A stretch of 12,047 nt of DNA from Oscillospiraceae bacterium (GTDB taxonomy: Bacteria > Bacillota > Clostridia > Oscillospirales > Ruminococcaceae), in NCBI GenBank assembly GCA_016296485.1, contig JAEDJF010000040.1:1-12047 (forward strand). Direction: 5' to 3'. Positions within the stretch are counted from its first letter, which is position 1. Each line of letters begins with the position of its first letter. The notes below the pieces were generated by a model. That model ran no database searches. It saw nothing but the letters and a program-made list of their open reading frames with translations, and was not told the DNA's origin. Below, piece after piece: positions 1-6,507 of the stretch. A program made the position numbers and the translations under genes.

Positions 1-1517
1 CGGAGGAAGTACCAGGAGGAGCCCGCCCACTGGGGCATGGTGTCCGTCTCGCGCTTCGCGGGACCGCCGCAGCAGGGACAGGTGGTGTTGACCCAGTCGG
101 TCATCTTGGAAAGGGGGCTGTCGCCGGTGTCGGTGGGCTCATAGGACTCCACCTCCGGGAGAAGCAGAGGAAGCTGGTCCTCGGGAACGGGCTGCCAGCC
201 GCATTTTTCACAGTAAATCATCGGAATGGGCTCGCCCCAGTATCTCTGGCGGCTGAAGACCCAGTCGCGGAGCTTGAAGTTCACCTTGGCGTGACCTATG
301 CCCTCCTTTTCAAGGTAGGCAATCATAGCTTTTTTCGCTTCCTCGACGGTCATTCCGTCCTCAAAGCCGGAGTTCACCATTATTCCGGTGGCGCAGTCGG
401 TATATGCCGCTTCTTCAACGTTGCCGCCCTTGACGACCTCGATTATCGGAAGACCGAACTTTTTGGCGAATTCCCAGTCGCGGGTATCGTGGGCGGGAAC
501 CGCCATGATAGCGCCGGTGCCGTAGCTGGTGAGGACGTAGTCGGAGATGAAAATCGGAATTTCCTTTCCGGTGACGGGGTTTATTCCGCGAACGCCCTTG
601 AGTTCGACGCCGGTTTTGTCCTTCGCCATCTCGGTGCGCTCGAAGTCGGATTTTTTGGCGGCGGCTTCCTGGTAAGCCCGGACCTCGTCCATATTTTCGA
701 TTCTGTCCGCCCATTTTTCAATGTAGGCGTGCTCGGGGCTCATTACCATATAGGTGGCGCCGAAAAGGGTGTCGCAGCGGGTGGTGTAAATGGTGAGCTT
801 GTCTCCGGCGGTGGTGCCGAAATCGACCTCCGCGCCGGTGGAGCGACCGATCCAGTTTATCTGTGAGGTCTTTACGCGCTCGATATAGTCCACCTCGTCA
901 AGGTCGTCGATGAGGCGCTGGGCGTACTCGGTGATTTTGAGCATCCACTGGGATTTTACCTTGTGGACAACCTCGCTTCCGCAGCGCTCGCAGACGCCGT
1001 TCACGACCTCCTCGTTGGCGAGGACGACTTTACAGCCGGTGCACCAGTTCACGTTCGCTTCTTTTTTATAGGCGAGACCGCGTTTATAAAGCTGGAGGAA
1101 AATCCACTGGGTCCATTTATAGTAATTCGGGTCGGTGGTGTTGATTTCCCTGTCCCAATCGAAGGAAAGACCGAGGGATTTGAGCTGGGCTTTAAAATGC
1201 TCGACGTTTTTCTTCGTCACTATTTCCGGGTGGATATGATTCTTTATGGCGAAGTTCTCGGTGGGGAGACCGAAAGCGTCCCAGCCCATGGGGTAAAGGA
1301 CGTTGTAGCCCTGCATTCTCTTTTTCCTCGCCACAATGTCAAGGGCGGTATAGGAACGGGGGTGACCGACGTGGAGTCCCTGTCCGGAGGGGTAGGGGAA
1401 CTCAACGAGGGCGTAATACTTGGGTTTGGTGTAATCGTCCGTGGCGGCAAAGGGCTTTTTTTCGTCCCAGATTTCCTGCCACTTCTTTTCGATTCCTTGG
1501 AAATCGTAGCCTTTCAT
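1..1517 (-). CDS. leuS: leucyl-tRNA synthetase, N-terminal 505 residues (3' end outside window)
   Basis: Class I aminoacyl-tRNA synthetase that charges tRNA-Leu with leucine in the cytoplasm. I translated the frame from the ATG at 1517; it stays open to the window edge, giving 505 codons of a protein usually about 800-870 residues long. The HIGH signature is HVGH at residues 49-52, preceded by PYPSG. A zinc-binding insertion has two CxxC pairs (C159/C162 and C176/C179). The CP1 editing domain shows TTRCDTLFG (about 245-253) and YGTGAIMAVPAHD (332-344), whose final Asp is the conserved editing residue. RDWVFSRQRYWGEP (417-430) and PQWAGSSWYF (495-504) are typical of the family. KMSKS and the anticodon-binding domain lie beyond the edge. 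GGAGG sits 10 bases before the start. The gene is second in a T-box-controlled unit, 59 bases after the acetyltransferase gene. Confidence 0.98.
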   Translation of the reverse strand, partial: MKGYDFQGIEKKWQEIWDEKKPFAATDDYTKPKYYALVEFPYPSGQGLHVGHPRSYTALDIVARKKRMQGYNVLYPMGWDAFGLPTENFAIKNHIHPEIVTKKNVEHFKAQLKSLGLSFDWDREINTTDPNYYKWTQWIFLQLYKRGLAYKKEANVNWCTGCKVVLANEEVVNGVCERCGSEVVHKVKSQWMLKITEYAQRLIDDLDEVDYIERVKTSQINWIGRSTGAEVDFGTTAGDKLTIYTTRCDTLFGATYMVMSPEHAYIEKWADRIENMDEVRAYQEAAAKKSDFERTEMAKDKTGVELKGVRGINPVTGKEIPIFISDYVLTSYGTGAIMAVPAHDTRDWEFAKKFGLPIIEVVKGGNVEEAAYTDCATGIMVNSGFEDGMTVEEAKKAMIAYLEKEGIGHAKVNFKLRDWVFSRQRYWGEPIPMIYCEKCGWQPVPEDQLPLLLPEVESYEPTDTGDSPLSKMTDWVNTTCPCCGGPAKRETDTMPQWAGSSWYFL

Positions 1518-1576
1518 TTTTGTTTTTCCTCCAATTTTATCTGAAATTGTTTTTGACTGATTTTTGCGCCGCGCCT

Positions 1577-2080
1577 TTAAAGATAAAGGTTCATATAGTC
1601 GGCGTCGGCGTATCTCTCCCCGATGCGGGAGAATTTTTTAAAGGTGCCGAAATACTCGAAGCCGAATTTTTGGTAAAGGGCTTTCGCCCGCTCGTTGTCG
1701 GAGAGGACCTGAAGCTCGACGACCGTCGCGCCGGAATTTTTAGCGTGCTCAATAAGCCGCTCCATAATTCCGCTTCCGACGCCCTTGCCCCAGTAATCTT
1801 TGATTACCGCCACCGAAAGCTCTCTCCTGTGGGCGAAGCGGTTCCGACCGACGGCGCTAAGGGCGCCGTTGCCCACTATCCGCTCGCCGTCGAGCGCCAC
1901 CAGCATAATATCCGTTTCGCTCTCGGAAAGCTTTTTAATAAAATTTTCCTCCTGCTCGACGGAAAAGGGCACTCCCTCCGCACCGAAGGTGAGGTTGTCG
2001 CTCTCGCCGCCGACCTGTTTTAAATATTCGAGCAGCGCGGCGGCGTCCGAAGGACGCGCCCTGCGATAGGTTATCTCCAT
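1577..2080 (-). CDS. GNAT-family N-acetyltransferase (first gene of the leuS T-box unit)
   Basis: Protein of 167 residues with the GNAT fold, expected to move an acetyl group from acetyl-CoA to an amine; the substrate cannot be read from sequence. Motif A is visible as beta strand ELSVAVI (87-93) followed by the acetyl-CoA loop WGKGVGSG (97-104) and an amphipathic helix. Motif B is N129-ERAKALYQKFGF (129-141), the usual N..RA..LY...GF pattern. The C-terminus, with GERYADADYM (154-163), is common in RimJ/RimL-like members. The frame is open upstream to 2308, but that stretch crosses the T-box and its terminator. I chose the ATG at 2080 because AAAGGAG lies just upstream and the GNAT fold begins there. 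The gene lies between the leader terminator and leuS, so leucine starvation should induce it along with leuS. Acetylation of a ribosomal protein, tRNA or small molecule are all possible. Confidence 0.9.
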   Translation of the reverse strand: MEITYRRARPSDAAALLEYLKQVGGESDNLTFGAEGVPFSVEQEENFIKKLSESETDIMLVALDGERIVGNGALSAVGRNRFAHRRELSVAVIKDYWGKGVGSGIMERLIEHAKNSGATVVELQVLSDNERAKALYQKFGFEYFGTFKKFSRIGERYADADYMNLYL

Positions 2081-2108
2081 CTGAAAGCTCCTTTCAAAAA
2101 GCCCCGAG

Positions 2109-2147
2109 AAAAATAAAACCCGTCCTCCGAAAAAATCGAAAGACGGG
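2109..2147 (-). terminator. T-box leader intrinsic terminator
   Basis: A perfect 12-bp stem is formed by 2147-2136 (CCCGTCTTTCGA) and 2130-2119 (TCGGAGGACGGG), counting G-U pairs, with a 5-base loop. A U-rich tract (TTTTATTTTT) follows at 2118-2109. It stops about 28 bases before the acetyltransferase start, so it controls that gene and leuS together. Its 5' arm shares bases with the antiterminator helix. Confidence 0.95.
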
Positions 2148-2383
2148 AAACAAATTCTCGCGGTACCACTCTCGTTGGCGCAAAGCGCCCAAAGCTCATT
2201 TTGCCGGGTAACGGCGGCGCGCCGTCCGCTTCTACTCCCGCGAAAAATTCGCGGTTTCCTGCGTCCGCTCGGGAGGGAGTTCGCCCTTTCGCCCTGCCGC
2301 GGTTTCACCGAAAATGCGCGGCTCTCTCTTCAAAAGGCGGTTAAGGGTTACTGTTCTCCGTCAAAGCGTTTTAAACATATAAC
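2109..2383 (-). promoter_or_regulatory. T-box riboswitch leader, leucine-specific (specifier CUC)
   Basis: A T-box leader senses uncharged tRNA by pairing with its anticodon and its free NCCA end, then chooses between antiterminator and terminator. Seen on the minus strand: the T-box core UGGUACCGCG at 2168-2159; an AGAGAG stem I motif near 2325; and GAA followed by CUC at 2279-2277, in the usual specifier-loop context before a CCCGAGC segment. CUC encodes Leu. UGGU in the T-box bulge pairs with ACCA, which fits the A discriminator of tRNA-Leu. Further hairpins at 2238-2254, 2211-2225 and 2177-2189 fit the stem II/III region. CGAGAG (2174-2169) can pair with CUUUCG (2142-2137), which is part of the terminator 5' arm, giving the expected mutually exclusive antiterminator. 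The start coordinate is estimated from the promoter. Confidence 0.95.
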
Positions 2384-2389
2384 AGATTT

Positions 2390-2419
2390 ATAATAGCAAC
2401 TTTGGTGGGACGTTGTCAA
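2390..2419 (-). promoter_or_regulatory. sigma-A-type promoter for the T-box/GNAT/leuS unit
   Basis: A perfect -35 TTGACA at 2419-2414 is followed after 18 bases by -10 TATTAT at 2395-2390, one mismatch from TATAAT. Transcription should begin near 2383, just ahead of the first T-box elements. It sits between the rsfS terminator and the leader, so the unit starts independently of the upstream cluster. Confidence 0.8.
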
Positions 2420-2453
2420 GGGATTCGGGAAAATATTTAGCCCTCTCTCCTAT

Positions 2454-2476
2454 AAAAAAGCGCCGCTTTGCGGCGC
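2454..2476 (-). terminator. intrinsic terminator after rsfS
   Basis: A 7-bp GC stem GCGCCGC/GCGGCGC (2476-2470 and 2466-2460) with a 3-base loop is followed on the minus strand by six U residues (2459-2454). It starts 5 bases after the rsfS stop. The other side is also T-rich (a run of T from 2478), so the element could also stop transcription from the plus strand. Confidence 0.9.
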
Positions 2477-2481
2477 GTTTT

Positions 2482-2844
2482 TTATTTTTCTTCTTCGCTG
2501 TAATCAATTTCCTCGATTTTAGCGTCGCTCCAAAGGCGCTCGAGGGAGTAAAACTCGCGGGTTTCCTCATAGAAAATATGGACGATGACGTCGCTGTAAT
2601 CCATCAGCACCCAGTTGGCGGAGGAATAGCCCTCGACCCTTCTGGGTTTTACGCCGTAGTTGTGACCGAGCTCGAAGTCGATTTCGTCGGAAAGGGACTG
2701 GACGTGGCTTTTGTTGCTGGCGGAGGCGATTACGAAGTAATCGCCGAGGGTGCTCACGTCGCGGATTTTGAGCACGCGAATGTCGGAGGCTTTTTTCTTG
2801 TCAAGAAGCTTCGCTATTTTTACTGCAAGTTCATAGGATTCCAT
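2482..2844 (-). CDS. rsfS: ribosomal silencing factor RsfS (Iojap/YqeL family)
   Basis: RsfS binds uL14 on the large ribosomal subunit and blocks joining with the small subunit, lowering translation when nutrients are scarce. The 120 residues match the family's usual length of about 105-120. Conserved blocks are DYFVIASASN (35-44), EGYSSANWVLMDY (71-83), DVIVHIF (85-91) and REFYSLERLWSDA (96-108). The tail is acidic (EEIDYSEEEK). AAAGGAG lies about 9 bases before the ATG at 2844. The gene is the last of the yhbY-nadD-yqeK cluster, 27 bases after yqeK, as in many Firmicutes where yqeK and yqeL are adjacent, and a strong terminator follows it directly. Confidence 0.97.
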   Translation of the reverse strand: MESYELAVKIAKLLDKKKASDIRVLKIRDVSTLGDYFVIASASNKSHVQSLSDEIDFELGHNYGVKPRRVEGYSSANWVLMDYSDVIVHIFYEETREFYSLERLWSDAKIEEIDYSEEEK

Positions 2845-2871
2845 TTATTTTTTCTCCTTTCGGCAAAGTTT

Positions 2872-3474
2872 TTATTCTTTATATGTGATTTCAACGTTTT
2901 TATATTCGTCAAAGAGCGCCTCGGTGTCCTTTCCGGCGGGAAGCCCCCGCTTTTTAAGGTCCCCCGCTATCCACCGAACGCCGTAGGCTATCCCCTCGTC
3001 AAGGCTGTAATCCGTGAGCTTTCGGGTATATTCGGCGTCGGGATAATTCCGCTCCGCGCTCGTAAGGTCCGCCATATATACGACCTTTTCGAGCATGCTC
3101 ATATTTGCCCGCCCGGAGGTGTGGTAACAGACGGCGTTTATAATATCCCCGTCCGTCACCGAAAGCTCCTTCTGGATATACACCGCCCCGGCTATGGAGT
3201 GCCAAAGCGCCGGGGAGCGCCTCGTGTCTTCGTCAAGGGCTATGCCGGCTTCCTCGATTATTGAGAGCTGCTCCGCTTCGGGGATTCCTTTACAAACGTC
3301 GTGGACGAGCCCGGCGAAATAGGCTTTTTCGCTGTCCGCGCCGTATTTTTCGGCAAGGAACACCGCCCTTTCTGCGACGTTCAGGGAGTGCTCAAAACGG
3401 TGGGCGTTCATACGGCTTTTGAGGAGGGCTTTTATCTCCTCCTCGCTCATTGAGGAAAACTTCTCGCAGATCAT
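2872..3474 (-). CDS. yqeK: HD-domain Ap4A hydrolase YqeK (bis(5'-nucleosyl)-tetraphosphatase, symmetrical)
   Basis: YqeK proteins are metal-dependent HD phosphohydrolases that split diadenosine tetraphosphate into two ADP. The 200-residue protein carries the expected metal ligands: H29 in RFEHSLNVA, H58-D59 in GLVHDVCKG, H92 in LWHSIAGA, H118 in CYHTSGR and D136 in VYMADLTSAER. These follow the family order across about 25-145, with a helical C-terminus. The ATG at 3474 shares an ATGA overlap with the stop of the upstream lipoprotein gene, so the two are probably translationally coupled; only a weak GGTGAGG precedes it. M9 is an alternative start but has no good ribosome binding site. Position between nadD and rsfS matches the Bacillus nadD-yqeK-yqeL order, apart from the lipoprotein gene set in between. 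Confidence 0.95.
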   Translation of the reverse strand: MICEKFSSMSEEEIKALLKSRMNAHRFEHSLNVAERAVFLAEKYGADSEKAYFAGLVHDVCKGIPEAEQLSIIEEAGIALDEDTRRSPALWHSIAGAVYIQKELSVTDGDIINAVCYHTSGRANMSMLEKVVYMADLTSAERNYPDAEYTRKLTDYSLDEGIAYGVRWIAGDLKKRGLPAGKDTEALFDEYKNVEITYKE

Positions 3475-4454
3475 TCAGCCGACCTCACCGGGTAGGTGGC
3501 GATGGATTCCACCGCCGCAGGAAGATAAAAGCCCCTTCCCTCGTCAATGACGTCCACGTCGTTCCCGCTTATCTTAAAGGTGATATAGAAGCAGTCGTCG
3601 TAAGCGCCATAGAAGTTGAGGTTTATTATTCCGTTTTCGCGAAGCATTATGCTCTGGAAATATCCCGCCTCCTCGGCGATATAGTCAAGGGTCTCCTCGT
3701 CGGCGTTGGGGTAATATTTCTTTATAAGCCCCTCCGTAAGACCGTTATTGTATATCTCGTCAACGACCTCGGAGCCGAGAGGATATTTACGAAGGTCCGC
3801 GCGGCGAAGGGAATTGTCCGCGCCGTACTCGTAGAACTCGCCTCCGTCAAGATAGAACCAGTAGGTCTTGGTGGAGGGCTCTTCGTTTGCCGCCTTTTCG
3901 TCGTCCTCATAGTAGTCATAGGAGGTAAACTGGGCGGTGAAGTCTTTTCCGCCGACGTAAGTGAGGTGGGAGAAGGTTCCCGAAACGGCGGTTTCGTAAA
4001 CCTTGCTGTTTTCAACGCCGAAAACGTAGGTGAGCCCATCGTCAAAGTTTTCGACGAACATAAAGTTCGTGTTGTCGGCTTCGATTATCTCCGGAGTTTC
4101 CCATTTTCCGCTTTCCTTGAGCTCCACGGCGTAGCTTTCGCTTACGAACCAAAGAATGCCCTCAAGGTACTGGGCTCCCGCCTTTCCGACGAAGGAGAAA
4201 GCCTCAAGGCTTCCGTCGCCGTCGAAGTCGTCGCAGTTGAACCAAAGGATTTTTCCCTGGTCCTCCGTATATTCCTCAAGCCTTGCGCGGATGTCCTCCT
4301 CCGCGTTGGTGTTCCTGAGACTCTGCTCCACGTCAACCTTGCCGACGAGCTTATCGAGAAATTCCTCGTAGCTGTCCCGCCAGCCGGAGCAGGCGCAAAG
4401 CGCAAGAACAAGTATCGACGCCGCAACTATTACGGCTGCCGCTTTTTTGAGCAT
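3471..4454 (-). CDS. predicted lipoprotein of unknown function with EF-hand-like Asp motif
   Basis: I do not recognise a named family. The 327-residue product starts with a type II signal peptide: MLKKAA, a hydrophobic core to about residue 18, and lipobox LCAC with the lipidated Cys at 22, so it should be anchored to the outer face of the cytoplasmic membrane. The mature part is acidic and rich in aromatic residues (Y, F, W). Residues 76-84 read DFDGDGSLE, a DxDxDGxxE calcium-loop-like pattern also seen in secreted clostridial proteins. Upstream frame to 4508 would encode a charged stretch across a GC hairpin; I chose 4454 because AAGGAGGG sits just upstream and the signal peptide begins there. 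The gene begins 84 bases after nadD and overlaps yqeK by four bases (ATGA), so it is part of the cluster. A link to NAD or nucleotide metabolism is only inferred from position. Confidence 0.85.
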   Translation of the reverse strand: MLKKAAAVIVAASILVLALCACSGWRDSYEEFLDKLVGKVDVEQSLRNTNAEEDIRARLEEYTEDQGKILWFNCDDFDGDGSLEAFSFVGKAGAQYLEGILWFVSESYAVELKESGKWETPEIIEADNTNFMFVENFDDGLTYVFGVENSKVYETAVSGTFSHLTYVGGKDFTAQFTSYDYYEDDEKAANEEPSTKTYWFYLDGGEFYEYGADNSLRRADLRKYPLGSEVVDEIYNNGLTEGLIKKYYPNADEETLDYIAEEAGYFQSIMLRENGIINLNFYGAYDDCFYITFKISGNDVDVIDEGRGFYLPAAVESIATYPVRSAE

Positions 4455-4485
4455 ATTCTGCCCTCCTTTTCGGATCTCGCTTTTC

Positions 4486-4515
4486 GCGCGCCCGCCGTCT
4501 TTCGGCAAGGCGCGC
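4486..4515 (-). other. GC-rich stem-loop between nadD and the lipoprotein gene
   Basis: GCGCGCC (4515-4509) pairs with GGCGCGC (4492-4486), and inner arms GCCG/CGGC (4506-4503 and 4497-4494) close a 5-base loop, with a small internal bulge. No U-tract follows on the minus strand, so it is not a standard terminator. It may stabilise or process the nadD mRNA or limit read-through into the lipoprotein gene. It ends about 30 bases before the lipoprotein start. Confidence 0.55.
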
Positions 4516-4538
4516 CCCCCGTTTATAAAAAACCGGGG

Positions 4539-5141
4539 TTATTCGCTGTAATATAAATAGTGGCTCCAGATGTATTCCGCCACGTTTTCCGGCACCATAG
4601 ACGAAATATCGTCCGCCCGGCGGACCGCTTCGCGCACCATGGTGGAGGAAATCTCCTTAACGTCAATGGGGATTATTTTCACCTCGGCGCCGTAGCTCCG
4701 AAGCTCCGCCGCCTCCGCCTCCATGGCGGAGCCGCTCTCCCAATTCCGAGCGGCGGAGGCGATAACCGCCATATCGGTTATCTTCTGCCAGGCGTGCCAC
4801 TGGCGGAAGCTGAGAAGCATATCCTCGCCCATAAGGAGATAGAGCTCGTCATTCGGGTACGCTTCTTTGAACTGCTCCACCGTGTCGGACATATAGCCCT
4901 CGTCCGCACGCTGTATTTCAATATCCGACACCTCGAAGCCCGGCATTTCGCCGAAGGCAAGGCGGCACATATTGAGCCGGTGCTCCGACGGAGTAAGGGC
5001 AAGTCCCTTTTTGTGCGGCGGGCAATACGCCGGAACGATTATGATTTTATCGAGCGCCAGCTCCTCCATATAGGTTTTCGCGGCGTTTATGTGACCGTTG
5101 TGGACCGGGTCGAAGCTGCCCCCGTAAATTCCAATTTTCAT
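4539..5141 (-). CDS. nadD: nicotinate-nucleotide adenylyltransferase NadD
   Basis: NadD joins nicotinate mononucleotide with ATP to give deamido-NAD, the penultimate step in NAD synthesis. The 200-residue length is normal. GGSFDPVHNGH (7-17) holds the nucleotidyltransferase HxGH motif (H14, H17); PPHK follows at 41-44. GEDMLLSFRQWHAWQKI (105-121) matches the conserved GxDxLxxfxxWxxw block, and ISSTMVR (164-170) is the C-terminal ATP-binding signature. The start is the ATG at 5141. Its ribosome binding site TGAGGGA overlaps the TGA stop of yhbY (5154-5152), leaving a 10-base gap, so the two genes are probably translationally coupled. The yhbY-nadD order is standard in Firmicutes (yqeI-nadD in Bacillus subtilis). 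Confidence 0.98.
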   Translation of the reverse strand: MKIGIYGGSFDPVHNGHINAAKTYMEELALDKIIIVPAYCPPHKKGLALTPSEHRLNMCRLAFGEMPGFEVSDIEIQRADEGYMSDTVEQFKEAYPNDELYLLMGEDMLLSFRQWHAWQKITDMAVIASAARNWESGSAMEAEAAELRSYGAEVKIIPIDVKEISSTMVREAVRRADDISSMVPENVAEYIWSHYLYYSE

Positions 5142-5151
5142 CGCTTTTCCC

Positions 5152-5445
5152 TCAGGGAAGGATTATCTTCGGCTCTTTAAGGTTGCGTTTATAGACGGTG
5201 AAGCGGCGTCCTATGACCTGGACCGCTTCGGTCCCCGGGATTTTCTCCATCACATCGGCGATGGCTTCCTTGGCGGAAACGGGGGACGTTTCAAGGACGG
5301 CGACCTTTACTATCTCCCTCGCCTCAAGGGCTTCGGCGATATTCGCCACAAGGGCGTCGGTGACGCCCTCCTTGCCGATTTGGAGGATTGCGTTTATCCC
5401 GTTGGCAACGCCCCGAAGATAAGCTCTTTGTTTCGTAGTTATCAT
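5152..5445 (-). CDS. yhbY: YhbY-type CRM-domain RNA-binding protein (YqeI)
   Basis: Single CRM-domain protein linked to large-subunit ribosome assembly in other bacteria. The 97 residues fit the family's usual 95-100. LTTKQRAYLRG-like N-terminus (here ITTKQRAYLRG, 2-12) is followed by the IGKEGVT loop (23-29), the RNA-binding GxxG-like turn, and the C-terminal IGRRFTVYKR strand (78-87). The frame is open to 5472, but the ATG at 5445 has AAAAGGAG 7 bases upstream and gives the standard family start. It is the first gene of the yhbY-nadD-lipoprotein-yqeK-rsfS cluster. I see no convincing promoter or U-tailed terminator in the 106 bases between it and ftsY, so it may be read through from ftsY or use a promoter I cannot recognise. 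Confidence 0.95.
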   Translation of the reverse strand: MITTKQRAYLRGVANGINAILQIGKEGVTDALVANIAEALEAREIVKVAVLETSPVSAKEAIADVMEKIPGTEAVQVIGRRFTVYKRNLKEPKIILP

Positions 5446-5551
5446 TTCAGTTCTCCTTTTTAAGAAGCTCATTTTGTAATTTTACGCTTCGTTCTTGTTG
5501 TTACTGTGATTTTAGTCAAATTTTGCCGTTTTTTGCTCAATTTAGCCCTAA

Positions 5552-6454
5552 TTATTCAAAAAGGGACTTTGCGAAAGCGTCCGGGTCAAAGGGCTGAAGG
5601 TCCTCCGCCTGCTCGCCGACGCCGATAAATTTGATCGGAATCTTGAGCTCCTGTCTTATTCCGACAACGACGCCGCCCCTGGCGGTGCCGTCGAGCTTCG
5701 TAAGGACGATTCCGCTTATTCCGCAGGCGTTTCCGAACTCTCTCGCCTGGTTGAGGGCGTTCTGTCCGGTGGTGGCGTCAAGAACAAGGAGCGTTTCGAC
5801 GGAGGAATTTCCCGCCTCCCGCTCGATTATTCTTCCGATTTTGGCGAGCTCGTCCATAAGCCCTTTCTTGTTCTGGAGCCTTCCGGCGGTGTCGCAGATG
5901 ATGACGTCCGCCTTTCTCGCCTTTCCTGCGGCTATGGCGTCATAGACCACCGCCGCAGGGTCGGAGCCCTCGGAATGTTTAATGAGCTCCGCGCCGGAAC
6001 GCTCCGCCCAAACCTCAAGCTGTTCGATGGCGGCGGCGCGGAAGGTGTCCGCCGCCGCAAGGACGACGCGTTTTCCCTCATCGGTGAAGCGCTTGGCGAG
6101 CTTTCCGATGGTGGTGGTCTTGCCCGCGCCGTTTACGCCTATCATAAGAATTATTGCGGGTTTATTTTCAAGGTCGAGCTCCTGTCCGCCGCGGAGCATT
6201 TCGGCAATTACCTCCGCCATCATATTGCGGACCTGCTCCGGGTCGGAAACTCCCTCTTTTTTTACCTTTTTGCGAAGCTCCTCGCAGATGTCCGCCGCAG
6301 TTGCCGCGCCGGTATCCGCCAGAACGAGGGCTTCCTCCAGCTCCTCAAAGAGCTCGTCGTCAATTTTTGAAACGGAAAAAACGTCGTCGAAGCGTTCCTT
6401 AAGGGACTCGCGGGTCTTTTTAAGTCCCTCGTTTATCTTGCTGAAAATACTCAA
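5552..6454 (-). CDS. ftsY: signal recognition particle receptor FtsY (TTG start)
   Basis: FtsY is the membrane-associated SRP GTPase that docks ribosome-SRP complexes at the Sec translocon. The 300 residues form an NG module: an N-domain helical bundle (about 1-95), then the GTPase. G1 is GVNGAGKT (106-113), ADTFRAAA is at 135-142 (the SRP GTPase insertion region), G3 is DTAGR (188-192), G4 is TKLD (252-255) and the closing loop is GVGE (278-281). The long acidic A domain of Escherichia coli FtsY is absent, as is usual in Gram-positives. The start is TTG at 6454, with GGAGG 9 bases upstream; the protein reads MSIFSK there, like other short FtsY. The gene follows ftsK after 53 bases, which contain a hairpin without a U-tract. 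Confidence 0.97.
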   Translation of the reverse strand: MSIFSKINEGLKKTRESLKERFDDVFSVSKIDDELFEELEEALVLADTGAATAADICEELRKKVKKEGVSDPEQVRNMMAEVIAEMLRGGQELDLENKPAIILMIGVNGAGKTTTIGKLAKRFTDEGKRVVLAAADTFRAAAIEQLEVWAERSGAELIKHSEGSDPAAVVYDAIAAGKARKADVIICDTAGRLQNKKGLMDELAKIGRIIEREAGNSSVETLLVLDATTGQNALNQAREFGNACGISGIVLTKLDGTARGGVVVGIRQELKIPIKFIGVGEQAEDLQPFDPDAFAKSLFE

Positions 6455-6485
6455 AATTGGGTTCCTCCCGTCAGTTTATTTTTAC

Positions 6486-6506
6486 TTTCCGCCCAAAGGG
6501 CGGAAA
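6486..6506 (-). other. perfect hairpin between ftsK and ftsY
   Basis: A 9-bp perfect stem TTTCCGCCC/GGGCGGAAA with a 3-base loop starts one base after the ftsK stop codon. The minus-strand sequence after it is A-rich (GTAAAAATAAA), with no U-tract, so it is not a standard intrinsic terminator. A role as a 3' end stabiliser or attenuator between ftsK and ftsY is inferred. Confidence 0.6.
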
Positions 6507-6507
6507 A

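Noticed and set aside
2081..2308. Extended N-terminus of the acetyltransferase frame up to 2308
   Set aside because: The extra 76 codons run through the T-box core and its terminator, which are clear RNA elements. The ATG at 2080 has a good ribosome binding site and starts the GNAT fold.
2413..4556. Long plus-strand frames (2413-3264 and 3450-4556) opposite rsfS, yqeK and the lipoprotein gene
   Set aside because: They are antisense to well-supported genes, show no domain signals, and lack start signals. Same explanation as the frame opposite ftsK.
5446..5551. Promoter or terminator in the ftsY-yhbY gap
   Set aside because: TTGACT and TTGAGC look like -35 boxes but have no -10 at 16-18 bases, and no hairpin with a U-tract is present.
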